DNA of 64,000 nucleotides from Pseudarthrobacter sp. MM222 (GTDB taxonomy: Bacteria > Actinomycetota > Actinomycetes > Actinomycetales > Micrococcaceae), in contig NZ_OX352321.1 of assembly GCF_947090775.1 (NCBI RefSeq), positions 2,356,001-2,420,000 on the forward strand. The letters run 5' to 3'. The notes below the pieces were generated by a model. That model searched no databases. It was not told the DNA's origin and was given only the letters and a program-made list of their open reading frames with translations. Shown here piece after piece: positions 1 through 8,613 of the stretch. The position numbers and the translations under genes are program-made. Numbering within the stretch: the first letter of the stretch is position 1; every line of letters starts with the position of its first letter.

Positions 1-1
1 C

Positions 2-424
2 GGTCAGCCGAGGCTGATCGGTGCCGTGCTGGTCCGCCGGGGCGGCTACTCGGTGGCCGTGGTCAGCGGCGGGGCGGTGCTCGCCGCCAAGACCGGGACG
101 CGGCACATCCAGTCCCGGACGGCGGCCGGCGGCTGGTCCCAGCAGCGCTTCGCCCGGCGTCGGGCCAACCAGGCCGATGCCCTCGTCGAGGCAGTGGCGG
201 ACCATGCCGCGCGGATCTTCGCGGAACAGCGGATCGAGTACCTCGGTCCCGGCGGCGACCAGGCCCTGGCCGAGCTGGTCCTCGCGGAGCCGGTCCTCAA
301 ACGGTTCGCCGCCCTCCCGCGGCTGCCGTTCCTGGATGTCCCGGACCCCCGCGCCGCGGTCCTGAAGAAGGCCGCGGCGGACCTGTGCGCGGTGCGGATC
401 CGGGTGACCGACCCGCCGCTGTAG
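2..424 (+). CDS. acVLRF1-family peptidyl-tRNA hydrolase, 3' part
   Basis: The reading frame is open from the left edge, so only the C-terminal ~140 residues are present and the true start lies outside the window. The peptide has a beta-rich stretch (LVRRGGYSVAVVSGG) followed by GTRHIQSRTAAGG and WSQQRFARRRANQA, the hallmark of actinobacterial Vms1-like release-factor homologues (acVLRF1). In that family the Gln of the catalytic loop is proposed to help release peptides from stalled ribosomes, by analogy with eRF1. The family assignment rests on this signature; the N-terminal half cannot be checked. No downstream partner shares its strand. Confidence 0.75.
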   Translation, partial: GQPRLIGAVLVRRGGYSVAVVSGGAVLAAKTGTRHIQSRTAAGGWSQQRFARRRANQADALVEAVADHAARIFAEQRIEYLGPGGDQALAELVLAEPVLKRFAALPRLPFLDVPDPRAAVLKKAAADLCAVRIRVTDPPL

Positions 425-462
425 AACCCGCCGTGTAGAACCGGCCGGTGTAGAACCGGCCG
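421..462 (+). repeat. 15-bp tandem repeat at a stop codon
   Basis: The unit GTGTAGAACCGGCCG occurs twice back to back (433-447 and 448-462). A diverged copy begins at the stop codon of the preceding gene (421-432). Each unit carries its own TAG in the reading frame of the gene, so expansion or contraction would leave the protein length unchanged. This looks like slippage duplication; no function is implied. Confidence 0.7.
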
Positions 463-496
463 CCGCTGCGAACGGCCCGCGCCTGCGGCCCCCGGA

Positions 497-2731
497 CTAT
501 TCGAAGCGTGTAACGGTCATTGCAGTGTTTCTTTGAATGAGACCGAACGTGGCTGCCACAGCTCCCAGCGCCAGGAGCAGGCTCAGGCCCAGGGCGACGA
601 AGTAGTCGGGCGTCGGCCAGGTTACCCGATAGGTGTCGTCGATGAACGTCACCATTAGCCAGGCAACAAGGAACCCGAGGCCGACTGAGAGCAGCAGAAC
701 GGTAAAAAGCGGGACTGCTGCCTCACGGGTGATGATCCGGCGCAGGACGGACACGGGCATCCCCATCAGCCGCATGAGGCCGAGAACTCTTTTCCGGTCC
801 AGGATGGCGGAGGTGGTGGCGACGGCCAGGGACAATCCGGCGATCGCGATTGCGACGAACATGCCGAGATATGCGAGCACGGCCAGGCCCTGAATCAGCC
901 GGGTGGCGGACTGCAGCCTGCTATCCAACGGGGACGTAGCCGGGACGGCCGTGATGCCTGAACCGTTTAAGGCTGTCCGGGCGCGGTCCATGGCCTCGGG
1001 GGTCCCGTCGGTGCCGAGCACAATGACGACCGGTACCAGGCCGTCCAGGTTGGCGGCGGGCGCCGGGCTCAGCGCCAGTGGCTGTCTTGTCCAGTAGTGG
1101 AGGAACGACGTATCAACGGTGACGATCCCGGTTGCTGGGATGTCCTCGAATCCGAGGCCGGGGGCGTCCGCGGCGCGAAGGTAGATTTCCAGGCCGGCAT
1201 CCGGTCCGGAGAGGACTGCCGGGCCGTAGCCGACGGTGGCGCTGCTGATTCCGGGCAGTTCCCTGGCCTGGCGGGCGGCCTCCGCAGCCTGGGCGGGAGT
1301 GCGTCCGGCGCCCACGGTGGCGTGGAGGCTGGTGGGCTGGAGCAGACCGGGCCGGGCCGGGGGCGCTTCAGTGGACTCGATGATGCTGGATGCTCCGGCG
1401 AAGACGGAGACGACGAACACGGCGATCACGAGACCCGATACGGAACGGAAGGTCGCCACCGGGGTTCTTTGGATCCTGCTGGCGGCAATGACTCCCGCCG
1501 CGCTCCGTGCCTGGCGCAGACCCATCCGGCTCACCAGGCGGGTTAGCCAGGGGCCGATGACCACGATGCCGACGAGGATCAGCACAAAGCCGACGATGAG
1601 GAGCGGTGATTCCAGCCACGGCAGCCGCACTTTCAGGACCCGGATCAGAGCCACGGCCGCAATCATGGCGGCCAGCCCGGCCATCAACGGCACGATCCGC
1701 CACGTGGTGGGTGTCTTTTCGTGCATGGCACGCGTCACCCCGAGGGGGCCAATGCCCGCACGGGCCGTGCGGTGCGCGGCAACGAGTGCCGAGGCCGCGA
1801 CTACGGCGGCGACGACGACGGCGGCCGCCGCCCAGCCGGTGGTCAGATCGGCGGCGAACATCCTGGTGCCGTTGACCGGTATCTGCGCGGCAACCGGCCT
1901 CAGCACGATGGCCAGCACAATTCCCAGCGCCGCGCCGATCAGGCTGGGGATGGCGGTTTCGACGGCGGCGATCCGGGAGACCACCCGTGGGGATGCGCCA
2001 ATGAGGCGCAGGGTCGCGAAGCGTTCCCGGCGCTGGGCAGCGCCCAGGCCGGTGACAATGCTGATCAGCAGCAGAACGGGGAAGAACACCGCAATGGCCC
2101 CGATGGACAGCACCGTGTTGTAGGCGGCCGCGCTGCCGCCGTAAGGGTTGGTCGTGAAGTCTGACACCAGGGAAGCTGTCCCGCTCTGGCGGAGTTCGGT
2201 TTCCGTGGCTCCCGTGATGACGATCAGGGAATCCGGTCCGGGTAGGGCAGCATCGTCAATCGTGCCGGCAAACGTGCCGAAACGGCCGCCAAGCTGGTCC
2301 CACGGCGTTGACTCGATCAGACGCTGCAGCGCCGGGGACGCATAGTACTGGCCCGGCGCCGGAGGGCTGCCGATCCCGGGGATCTGTACCGTGGTGGAGC
2401 CCAGCGCCGCGAAGTCGCGGCGGTTGATCAGTTGGTTGCGAAAGATCTCTACCGGGTTGGTCCTCATGAGCACCGTATCCTTGCTCAGTGGCACGGGTGT
2501 TGCCGGTCCCGAAGCGGCCGGAACACTTGTTGCCGCCGGAATGGACACCGCGGGGCGCCCGCCTTCGCGCAGCCAGGCACCGCGGTCATCGCGGGCGCTC
2601 AGGCCGTTGGCGCCGCCCCACAGCAACATCAACAGGCACACCCCGACGGCGACTCCTCCGGCGATTCCGGCGAGCCGGCCGTACGCGGACCCGCTGCCGA
2701 CGACCGCCAGTTTCAGCAGCCCGGAATTCAC
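497..2731 (-). CDS. FtsX-like ABC transporter permease
   Basis: A membrane permease of 744 residues with an N-terminal transmembrane helix (about 20-40) and a large extracytoplasmic region. A first FtsX-type helix group follows (about 205-320, including RRERFATLRLIGASPRVV after the first helix). There are more helices at about 345-450 and a second FtsX module near the C terminus (about 610-735, with DRKRVLGLMRLMGMPVSVLR). It starts with GTG overlapping the stop of the upstream ATPase gene (GTGA), so the two are translationally coupled. With the PadR regulator in front, it is probably a MacB-like exporter of a toxic or antibiotic compound. The substrate is not visible from sequence. Confidence 0.88.
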   Translation of the reverse strand: MNSGLLKLAVVGSGSAYGRLAGIAGGVAVGVCLLMLLWGGANGLSARDDRGAWLREGGRPAVSIPAATSVPAASGPATPVPLSKDTVLMRTNPVEIFRNQLINRRDFAALGSTTVQIPGIGSPPAPGQYYASPALQRLIESTPWDQLGGRFGTFAGTIDDAALPGPDSLIVITGATETELRQSGTASLVSDFTTNPYGGSAAAYNTVLSIGAIAVFFPVLLLISIVTGLGAAQRRERFATLRLIGASPRVVSRIAAVETAIPSLIGAALGIVLAIVLRPVAAQIPVNGTRMFAADLTTGWAAAAVVVAAVVAASALVAAHRTARAGIGPLGVTRAMHEKTPTTWRIVPLMAGLAAMIAAVALIRVLKVRLPWLESPLLIVGFVLILVGIVVIGPWLTRLVSRMGLRQARSAAGVIAASRIQRTPVATFRSVSGLVIAVFVVSVFAGASSIIESTEAPPARPGLLQPTSLHATVGAGRTPAQAAEAARQARELPGISSATVGYGPAVLSGPDAGLEIYLRAADAPGLGFEDIPATGIVTVDTSFLHYWTRQPLALSPAPAANLDGLVPVVIVLGTDGTPEAMDRARTALNGSGITAVPATSPLDSRLQSATRLIQGLAVLAYLGMFVAIAIAGLSLAVATTSAILDRKRVLGLMRLMGMPVSVLRRIITREAAVPLFTVLLLSVGLGFLVAWLMVTFIDDTYRVTWPTPDYFVALGLSLLLALGAVAATFGLIQRNTAMTVTRFE

Positions 2732-3441
2732 GCCGACACCCGATACCCGGCGCCGATTGCGCCGTCGCGCACTATGACTTCACGGTCCGCATAGGCTGCG
2801 GTACGCGCATCGTGGGTGATCATCACCAGCGTCGTGCCGGCTTCCCGCACCAGCTCGAGCATGAGCGTCAGCACGTTCTCTGCCGCGAGCGAATCCAGAG
2901 ACCCGGTGGGCTCATCGGCGAACAACACCGCAGGGGACGTCACCAGCGCCCGGGCAACAGCGACGCGCTGGGCCTGGCCACCGGACAGGTTGCCCGGCAA
3001 CCTGGCGCCCAGCCCGTCCAGGCCCAGGCGTTCCAGCAGGTCCGCCGACCGGCGCAGCGCTTCCGGCCGCCTGGTTCCGGCCAGGAGCAGCGGGATGCTG
3101 ACGTTGTCCACCGCGGTAAGCTCCGGCAGCAGCTGGCCGAACTGAAAGACGAACCCGAAATCGGTCAGCCGCAGCCGGGCCCGTTTCGGCTCCCCGAGGG
3201 CACTTAACTCCATCGGGGAATGACCTGCGGGTCGGTACGTCACCGAACCGCCGTCGGGGACCAGAACACCGGCAAGGCAATGCAGCAGCGTGGACTTGCC
3301 CGATCCGGAGGGGCCCATGACGGCGAGCACCTCCCCGGCGTGGACGTCGAGGTCGACACCCCGCAATGCCTCGGTCTGGCCGAAGGAGTGGTGCAGGCCG
3401 CGGGCGCTGAGGATGGGTGCAGCGGTGTCATTGGTGCTCAT
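2728..3441 (-). CDS. ABC transporter ATP-binding protein (MacB/LolD-like)
   Basis: A 237-residue ABC ATPase. The Walker A motif GPSGSGKST is at residues 43-51, the signature LSGGQAQRVAVARAL follows, and Walker B with its glutamate is VLFADEPTGSLD, a form typical of the LolD/MacB exporter group that pairs with FtsX-like permeases. Its ATG overlaps the stop of the PadR gene (ATGA), and its own stop overlaps the start of the permease gene. The three genes are therefore one tightly coupled operon in the order padR, ATPase, permease. It would energise the permease at the cytoplasmic membrane. Confidence 0.93.
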   Translation of the reverse strand: MSTNDTAAPILSARGLHHSFGQTEALRGVDLDVHAGEVLAVMGPSGSGKSTLLHCLAGVLVPDGGSVTYRPAGHSPMELSALGEPKRARLRLTDFGFVFQFGQLLPELTAVDNVSIPLLLAGTRRPEALRRSADLLERLGLDGLGARLPGNLSGGQAQRVAVARALVTSPAVLFADEPTGSLDSLAAENVLTLMLELVREAGTTLVMITHDARTAAYADREVIVRDGAIGAGYRVSA

Positions 3442-3965
3442 GCGCTCTGGAGCTCCTTCTTGAGTTGGGTCAGGCGGGCACCGGTGAGTTCGATCCAGCG
3501 CAAGTCGGCTTCAATATGGAAAAGTCCGTGGTCGCACATCAGCACCTGCAGCAGGTCTGCGTCCTTCTTCAGCCGGGTCAGTTCGCGCATGCGGGCCATG
3601 TGCTCACTGCGCTGCACGTCGAGCAGCCGCCCCGCGTCGTCGTCAATGAGCAGCGCGACCACTGTCTTCGCGAACAGCTCGCTTTGCAGCGCCTCCGACG
3701 GAACATCGGGGGTGAACAGCCACTGACGCACCCGGTCCTGACCGGCCCGGGTGATTTCGTACTTCTTGCGGTCCGGGCCGCCGCCGGCCTCCTCCCCCAG
3801 AGCCCGGATCAGTTCATCGCGAATCATCCGGGCCAGCGTGGAATACACCTGCCCAAAGGCCAGCGGCTTCTCGGCGCCGAAGTAGCGGTCATAGGAATGC
3901 TTGAGATCGTAGCCGTAGCTCGGCTCCCGGCTCAGCAGCCCTAAGAGGGTGAGCGTGTTATTCAT
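3438..3965 (-). CDS. PadR family transcriptional regulator
   Basis: A 175-residue protein with an N-terminal winged-helix domain: LLGLLSREPSYGYDLKHSYDR, then FGQVYSTLARMIRDELI and a wing with RKKYEITRAG. A helical C-terminal dimerisation region matches the PadR-s1 plus Vir_act_alpha_C layout. PadR proteins usually repress neighbouring efflux genes, and this one is the first gene of the ABC exporter operon, so autoregulated induction by a transported compound is the likely model. A promoter-like sequence sits so close to the ATG that the transcript may be leaderless. Confidence 0.9.
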   Translation of the reverse strand: MNNTLTLLGLLSREPSYGYDLKHSYDRYFGAEKPLAFGQVYSTLARMIRDELIRALGEEAGGGPDRKKYEITRAGQDRVRQWLFTPDVPSEALQSELFAKTVVALLIDDDAGRLLDVQRSEHMARMRELTRLKKDADLLQVLMCDHGLFHIEADLRWIELTGARLTQLKKELQSA

Positions 3966-3971
3966 CCCTTA

Positions 3972-4000
3972 TCTATACACTCAGTACCTAGCGGAGTCCA
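3972..4000 (-). promoter_or_regulatory. Candidate promoter of the padR-ABC operon
   Basis: On the minus strand TGGACT (4000-3995) and TATAGA (3977-3972) are separated by 17 bases, a fair match to the sigma70/SigA -35 and -10 elements. The -10 ends only 6 bases before the padR ATG at 3965, so transcription should start at or next to the A of the start codon. ACTGAGT, a short palindrome, lies in the spacer and could be part of a PadR operator; this is speculative. Confidence 0.4.
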
Positions 4001-4137
4001 GCCCAATCTGGGGCGATGGCTAACAACGACGGGATGCGGCGTCTCGTGGACTGCTGCGCGAGCCGACTCGGCCCGGGAGCGCTGGAGCCTGACGTGCCGC
4101 CGCGATCGGGACAGGATTCCAGCGATTGTCCCCCTCT

Positions 4138-4935
4138 CTAGCAGCCGGTCAGGTGCCGCTTCGGCCGCTCCTGCCGGTACAAATACCGGCCTGCTTCCTG
4201 AAAGCCGGCGCGGGCGTAGAGTTCCCGTGCTGCAGAGTTGGCAGCCGTCACCAGCAGCCAGTAGCGGTCCAGCCCACGCTCCGGGGCCGCGGCCAGCAAC
4301 GCCTGCAGGATCCGGGCGGCGTAACCCCGGCGACGGGCGTCCGGACGGGTCGCCATGCAGTACAGGCCGCCCCAGCCGAGCGCGCCGGCGGGAGGTACAG
4401 CCAGCCGTCCGACGGCGGCGGGCGCCCCGGCGTCGTCCCGCAACAGAGCGTACAGCGCGGGGCAGCCTTCGAGGATTCCGCGCGCGACAGCCATCGCCGT
4501 CTCGTCGCCGCGGCCGTCGACGCTCCACCAGAGCCGCAGCCACTCCGCGGAGGGCGTCGTTGCAAGCTCGACGCCCGTATCCGCCGGTCCGGACTCCGCC
4601 CCGGCCTTCCGGACCAGCACCAGGGTTTCGGATTGCCGGGTGAAGCCCTCCGCGTCGAGGACGGCGTGCAGGGGCGCTGAACGCGGATCCTCGAACATCT
4701 GGAAGATCAGCGGCAGGCGCCTGTTCCGGTACCAGAGCCGTGCGCTCCGCAGTGCGGCGAGCTGCCGGGCCGGCTCGCCGCCGGGGTCCCTGGGCCAGAC
4801 CGAGTTGGCCCGCTGTGTCACGCCTGCTGCGGCGCGCAGCACCCACCCTCCTGATACCTCCCGCTCAGCGGCGGGCCACGCTGCGTCCATCAGCGCTCCG
4901 ATATCCGGCATCGGATTCCGTTTCATCAGGCTCAC
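4138..4935 (-). CDS. GNAT family N-acetyltransferase
   Basis: A 265-residue protein. The C-terminal ~120 residues carry a GNAT fold with the acetyl-CoA binding motif A (YCMATRPDARRRGYAARIL), followed by the usual TAANSAARELYARAGF motif B region. The N-terminal ~130 residues resemble the degenerate first half of two-domain GNATs. Several ATGs (codons 1, 4 and 9) are possible starts; the first is used here. It lies about 90 bases downstream of the aspS stop on the same strand, behind a terminator, so it is probably transcribed separately. The substrate is unknown. Confidence 0.8.
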   Translation of the reverse strand: MSLMKRNPMPDIGALMDAAWPAAEREVSGGWVLRAAAGVTQRANSVWPRDPGGEPARQLAALRSARLWYRNRRLPLIFQMFEDPRSAPLHAVLDAEGFTRQSETLVLVRKAGAESGPADTGVELATTPSAEWLRLWWSVDGRGDETAMAVARGILEGCPALYALLRDDAGAPAAVGRLAVPPAGALGWGGLYCMATRPDARRRGYAARILQALLAAAPERGLDRYWLLVTAANSAARELYARAGFQEAGRYLYRQERPKRHLTGC

Positions 4936-4970
4936 TCCGTCCGGGGCTGGTGCATTGGCTGCTGCCGGGA

Positions 4971-5008
4971 CAGCAAAGGCTCCCCGGTTTCCCGGAGAGC
5001 CTTTGCTG
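4971..5008 (-). terminator. Rho-independent terminator after aspS
   Basis: A perfect 12-bp stem, CAGCAAAGGCTC paired with GAGCCTTTGCTG, has an inner CCGG/CCGG extension. It lies 15 bases after the aspS stop on the minus strand. There is no long U tract, as is common in high-GC actinobacteria. Confidence 0.7.
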
Positions 5009-5022
5009 ACGATCAGGCCACT

Positions 5023-6828
5023 CTACTTGGCTGTGTCCTCGGCCTTTTGGGGCACAGGCGCGGCCTTTTTGGCTTCCGGCTTGAAGTCGACGCCGGCTTC
5101 CTTGCGCTGCTGCGCCGTGATCGGCGCCGGCGCCTGCGTCAGCGGGTCGTAGCCTCCGCCGGACTTCGGGAAGGCGATGACGTCGCGGATGGACTCGACG
5201 CCGGCCAGCAGCGCGACCACGCGGTCCCAGCCGAAGGCGATGCCGCCGTGCGGAGGCGCGCCGAACTTGAAGCCCTCGAGCAGGAACCCGAACTTGGTCT
5301 GGGCATCCGCCTTGTCCAGTCCCATCAGCTCGAAGACCCGCTCCTGGACCTCGCGCTCGTGGATACGGATGGAGCCGCCGCCGATTTCGTTGCCGTTGCA
5401 GACGATGTCGTAGGCGTAGGAGAGCGCAGACTCGGGATCCTGGTCGAAGCTGTCCATGAACTCGGGCTTGGGCGAGGTGAACGCGTGGTGCACGGCAGTC
5501 CACTGGCCGGCTCCGACAGCGACGTCACCGGAGGCGACGGCGGCTGCGGCCGGTTCGAACATGGGCGCGTCAACGACCCAGACAAACGCCCAGTCCTTCG
5601 GGTTGATCAGGCCGGTGCGGTGGCCGATCTCCACGCGGGCGGCACCCAGCAGGGCGCGCGACGGGGACTTCTCGCCGGCGGCGAAGAAGATGCAGTCGCC
5701 CGGCTTGGCGCCAACGGCGTCGGCGAGGCCCTCACGTTCGGTGTCGGTGAGGTTCTTGGCTACGGGGCCGGTCAGTTCGCCGTCCTCCTTGAACAGGACG
5801 TACGCAAGGCCCTTCGCGCCGCGCTGCTTGGCCCATTCCTGCCAGGCGTCGAGGGCGCGGCGGGCCTGCGAGGCGCCACCCGGCATGACGACGGCGCCCA
5901 CGTAGGGGGCCTTGAAGACGCCGAAGTTGGTGTCCTTGAAGAACTCGGTGAGCTCGGTGAGCTCCAGGCCGAAGCGCAGGTCGGGCTTGTCCGAGCCGTA
6001 GCGTGCCATCGCGTCGGAGTACGTGATGCGCTGGATCGGGGTCGGGATCTCGACGTCGATCAGCTTCCAGAGAGCCTTCACAATGGCTTCGCCGAGGCGG
6101 ATGATGTCGTCCTGCTCCACGAAGCTGGCTTCGATGTCGAGCTGGGTGAATTCGGGCTGGCGGTCCGCGCGGAAGTCCTCATCGCGGTAGCAGCGGGCGA
6201 TCTGGTAGTACTTTTCGAAGCCGCCCACCTGCAGGAGTTGCTTGAACAGCTGCGGGGACTGCGGCAGCGCGTACCAGGAGCCGGGGGCCAGGCGTGCCGG
6301 GACGACGAAGTCGCGGGCGCCTTCCGGCGTCGAACGCGTCAGGGTGGGGGTTTCGATTTCGACGAAACCGTCCTCGTGGAGCAGTTCACGGGCAACCCGG
6401 TTGGCTTCGGAGCGCAGGCGCAGGTTGCGGGCGGGGCCCGGACGGCGCAGATCAAGGTAGCGGTGCTTGAGGCGTGCCTCCTCGCCCACCTCGACGTGCT
6501 CATCGATCTGGAAAGGCAGCGGATCCGAGGTGTTGAGGATGGTGACCTTTTCGGCCAGAACCTCGATCTCGCCGGTGGCCAGCGCAGCGTTCTCGTTGCC
6601 CTCGGGGCGCTTGGAGACGGTGCCGATGATCTGCAGCACGAACTCGTTGCGCAGACCGTGGAAGACCTCTTCCTCGCGGACGACGACCTGGGCGACGCCC
6701 GAAGCGTCGCGCAGGTCAACGAAGGCGACACCACCGTGGTCACGACGCCGGCCGACCCAGCCGGCCAGGGTTACGGTTTGTCCAATGTGCTCGGAGCGAA
6801 GGGATCCGAGGTCATGTGTGCGCAGCAC
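5023..6828 (-). CDS. aspS: Aspartate--tRNA ligase
   Basis: A 601-residue class II aminoacyl-tRNA synthetase of bacterial length. It has an N-terminal OB-fold anticodon domain ([26 protein letters not shown]), motif 1/2 regions ([31 protein letters not shown]), the bacterial GAD insertion and a C-terminal motif 3 ([14 protein letters not shown]). It charges tRNA-Asp. In actinobacteria that use the GatCAB route the enzyme is usually non-discriminating and also makes Asp-tRNA-Asn; this is inferred, not visible here. The C-terminal tail is Lys/Ala-rich. The aspS-hisS neighbourhood is conserved in actinobacteria. Confidence 0.97.
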   Translation of the reverse strand: MLRTHDLGSLRSEHIGQTVTLAGWVGRRRDHGGVAFVDLRDASGVAQVVVREEEVFHGLRNEFVLQIIGTVSKRPEGNENAALATGEIEVLAEKVTILNTSDPLPFQIDEHVEVGEEARLKHRYLDLRRPGPARNLRLRSEANRVARELLHEDGFVEIETPTLTRSTPEGARDFVVPARLAPGSWYALPQSPQLFKQLLQVGGFEKYYQIARCYRDEDFRADRQPEFTQLDIEASFVEQDDIIRLGEAIVKALWKLIDVEIPTPIQRITYSDAMARYGSDKPDLRFGLELTELTEFFKDTNFGVFKAPYVGAVVMPGGASQARRALDAWQEWAKQRGAKGLAYVLFKEDGELTGPVAKNLTDTEREGLADAVGAKPGDCIFFAAGEKSPSRALLGAARVEIGHRTGLINPKDWAFVWVVDAPMFEPAAAAVASGDVAVGAGQWTAVHHAFTSPKPEFMDSFDQDPESALSYAYDIVCNGNEIGGGSIRIHEREVQERVFELMGLDKADAQTKFGFLLEGFKFGAPPHGGIAFGWDRVVALLAGVESIRDVIAFPKSGGGYDPLTQAPAPITAQQRKEAGVDFKPEAKKAAPVPQKAEDTAK

Positions 6829-6942
6829 AGCACGCCTTTCTGAAGAAGACAGTCTGAAGAAAACAGAGGGAAGACAGAATCAAGGTGGAGTGGACCGCTA
6901 CGGGAACGGTCCCGTTCGAGTTTACCCGCTGGCCGGGCACGT

Positions 6943-6980
6943 CCCGGAATGACAACCCCTCATGCGGCTGTCATTCCGGG
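6943..6980 (-). terminator. Terminator between hisS and aspS
   Basis: A perfect 12-bp inverted repeat (CCCGGAATGACA and TGTCATTCCGGG) with a 14-base loop lies about 30 bases downstream of the hisS stop. It should form a stable hairpin ending the hisS transcript, leaving aspS with its own promoter in 6829-6940. Confidence 0.6.
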
Positions 6981-7009
6981 GCGGGCCCGGGTTGCAGGCA
7001 GCGCGGCAG

Positions 7010-8356
7010 CTAGGCCATGGTGACCTGGACGTGCAGGTCTTCCTCCGCCGGGGCCCAGCTGGCCGGATCGGCGTCGGTTTGTTCGCCGGAGCGGATGTCC
7101 TTGACCTGGTGCTTGCCGTCGTCGTCGGTGAACCAGACAAAGGGGATGCCGCGGCGGTCGGCGAACTTGATTTGCTTGCCGAACTTTTCGGCTTTCGCGG
7201 CGACCTCGGTGGCGATGCCCCTGGCGCGCAGCTTCTCGGCGACATCCTGGGCCGCTCCCCAGCTGTCATCGTTGGTGAGCGTCACCAGCACGGCAGTCGG
7301 CACCGAGCGCGAGGCCTTGGCGAGGTCCTGGCTGAGGATCCGGGAGACCAGCCGGGTCACGCCGATGGAGAGCCCGACGCCGGGGAACGTCCGGTTGCCC
7401 TTGCTGGCCAGTGCGTCGTAGCGTCCGCCGGAGCAGATCGAGCCGAGCTGTTCGTGGCCGACGAGGACCGTCTCCACCACGGTACCGGTGTAGTAGTCCA
7501 GGCCGCGGGCGATGCTGAGGTCCGCGACCACGCGGCCGGGCGCGCGCTGGACGGCGGCAGCAATGACCTGCTCCAGCTCGTTGAGGCCTTCCTCGAGCAG
7601 CTCGTTGCGCACGCCCAGTGCCCGGACCTGCTCCACGAAGGACGTGTCCTCGGTGCGGATCGAGGCGAGCTTGAGCGCCGACTCGGCCTGCTCCGGGGTG
7701 GCGCCGAGTTCGGACTGCAGCAGCGCGGCGACTTTGGCGGGGCCAATCTTTTCCAGCTTGTCGATGCTGCGCAGTACGCCGGCGGTGTCCGTCAGGCCGA
7801 TGCCGTTGTAGAAGCCCTCGGCCAGCTTCCGGTTGTTGATCCGGAGCAGGAAGTCCGGGATCGGCAGGGCGCCCAGCGCTTCGGCGATCACCAGGGCGAT
7901 TTCGACGTCGTACCGGAACGGCAGTTCGCCGTCGCCGACGATGTCGATGTCCGCCTGGGTGAACTCCCGGGCGCGGCCCTCCTGCGGCCGTTCCCCGCGC
8001 CAGACCTTCTGGACCTGGTAGCGGCGGAACGGGAAGGCGAGGTAGCCGGCGTTCTCCACGACGTAGCGGGCGAACGGGACCGTGAGGTCAAAGTGCAGGG
8101 CGAGGGCGTGCGGGTCGCCCTTAGAGGACTTGGCTTCGTCGCTTTCCTCATCCTGCAGTCGGCTGAGGCCGTAAACCTCTTTGTCGATCTCGCCCTTGCG
8201 CAGCAGCTGGCCCACGGTTTCCACGGCCCGGGTCTCGATCGAGGAGAAGCCATGGAGCTCAAAGACACGGCGCAGGGTGTCCAGCACATGCAGCTCCACC
8301 AGCCGCTCCTCGGGAAGCCACTCGGGGAATCCGGACAGGGAGGCGGTGCGTGCCAT
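7010..8356 (-). CDS. hisS: Histidine--tRNA ligase
   Basis: A 448-residue class II synthetase. Motif 2 contains VWRGERPQEGRAREFTQADIDI, the histidine A motif is ARGLDYYTG with SGGRYD nearby, and motif 3 is FPGVGLSIGVTRL. The C-terminal anticodon-binding domain (VLVTLTND to the end) is complete. The protein is slightly longer than the E. coli enzyme, as in other actinobacteria. The start ATG at 8356 follows a GAGGAGAAA ribosome-binding site. It charges tRNA-His and stands alone between divergent and downstream terminator regions. Confidence 0.97.
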   Translation of the reverse strand: MARTASLSGFPEWLPEERLVELHVLDTLRRVFELHGFSSIETRAVETVGQLLRKGEIDKEVYGLSRLQDEESDEAKSSKGDPHALALHFDLTVPFARYVVENAGYLAFPFRRYQVQKVWRGERPQEGRAREFTQADIDIVGDGELPFRYDVEIALVIAEALGALPIPDFLLRINNRKLAEGFYNGIGLTDTAGVLRSIDKLEKIGPAKVAALLQSELGATPEQAESALKLASIRTEDTSFVEQVRALGVRNELLEEGLNELEQVIAAAVQRAPGRVVADLSIARGLDYYTGTVVETVLVGHEQLGSICSGGRYDALASKGNRTFPGVGLSIGVTRLVSRILSQDLAKASRSVPTAVLVTLTNDDSWGAAQDVAEKLRARGIATEVAAKAEKFGKQIKFADRRGIPFVWFTDDDGKHQVKDIRSGEQTDADPASWAPAEEDLHVQVTMA

Positions 8357-8463
8357 GGTGGATTTTCTCCTCAGGTATCACCGGCCGGGAACTGGTGCCG
8401 CGTTTCCGGCCGTAACGGGTTGTCCGAAACGGGGAACAGATAGGCGGCAGACCGGCCAGTCGT

Positions 8464-8494
8464 GCATAAACTGTGTGCGGCAGTCAGTTTATGC
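8464..8494. promoter_or_regulatory. Palindrome in the hisS/cyclophilin divergent region
   Basis: GCATAAACTG (8464-8473) and its exact reverse complement CAGTTTATGC (8485-8494) flank an 11-base spacer. The element lies in the 257-base gap between two divergent genes, which otherwise holds only promoter-sized sequence. It could be an operator or a leader hairpin; no regulator is recognised. Confidence 0.4.
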
Positions 8495-8613
8495 GTTGAA
8501 CGCCGGCTTCTCTAATGCGGCCGGACAGGCTTGGGGCTGCCTCCAGCTTTACAGCTGAAACCGCGACGGCGCCATGGCCCGCCGGGGTTCCGGCCCGACA
8601 ACCAGGAGGACTT

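Noticed and set aside
5047..6843. A 598-codon open frame antisense to aspS
   Set aside because: Same reason: composition-driven shadow of a highly conserved gene.
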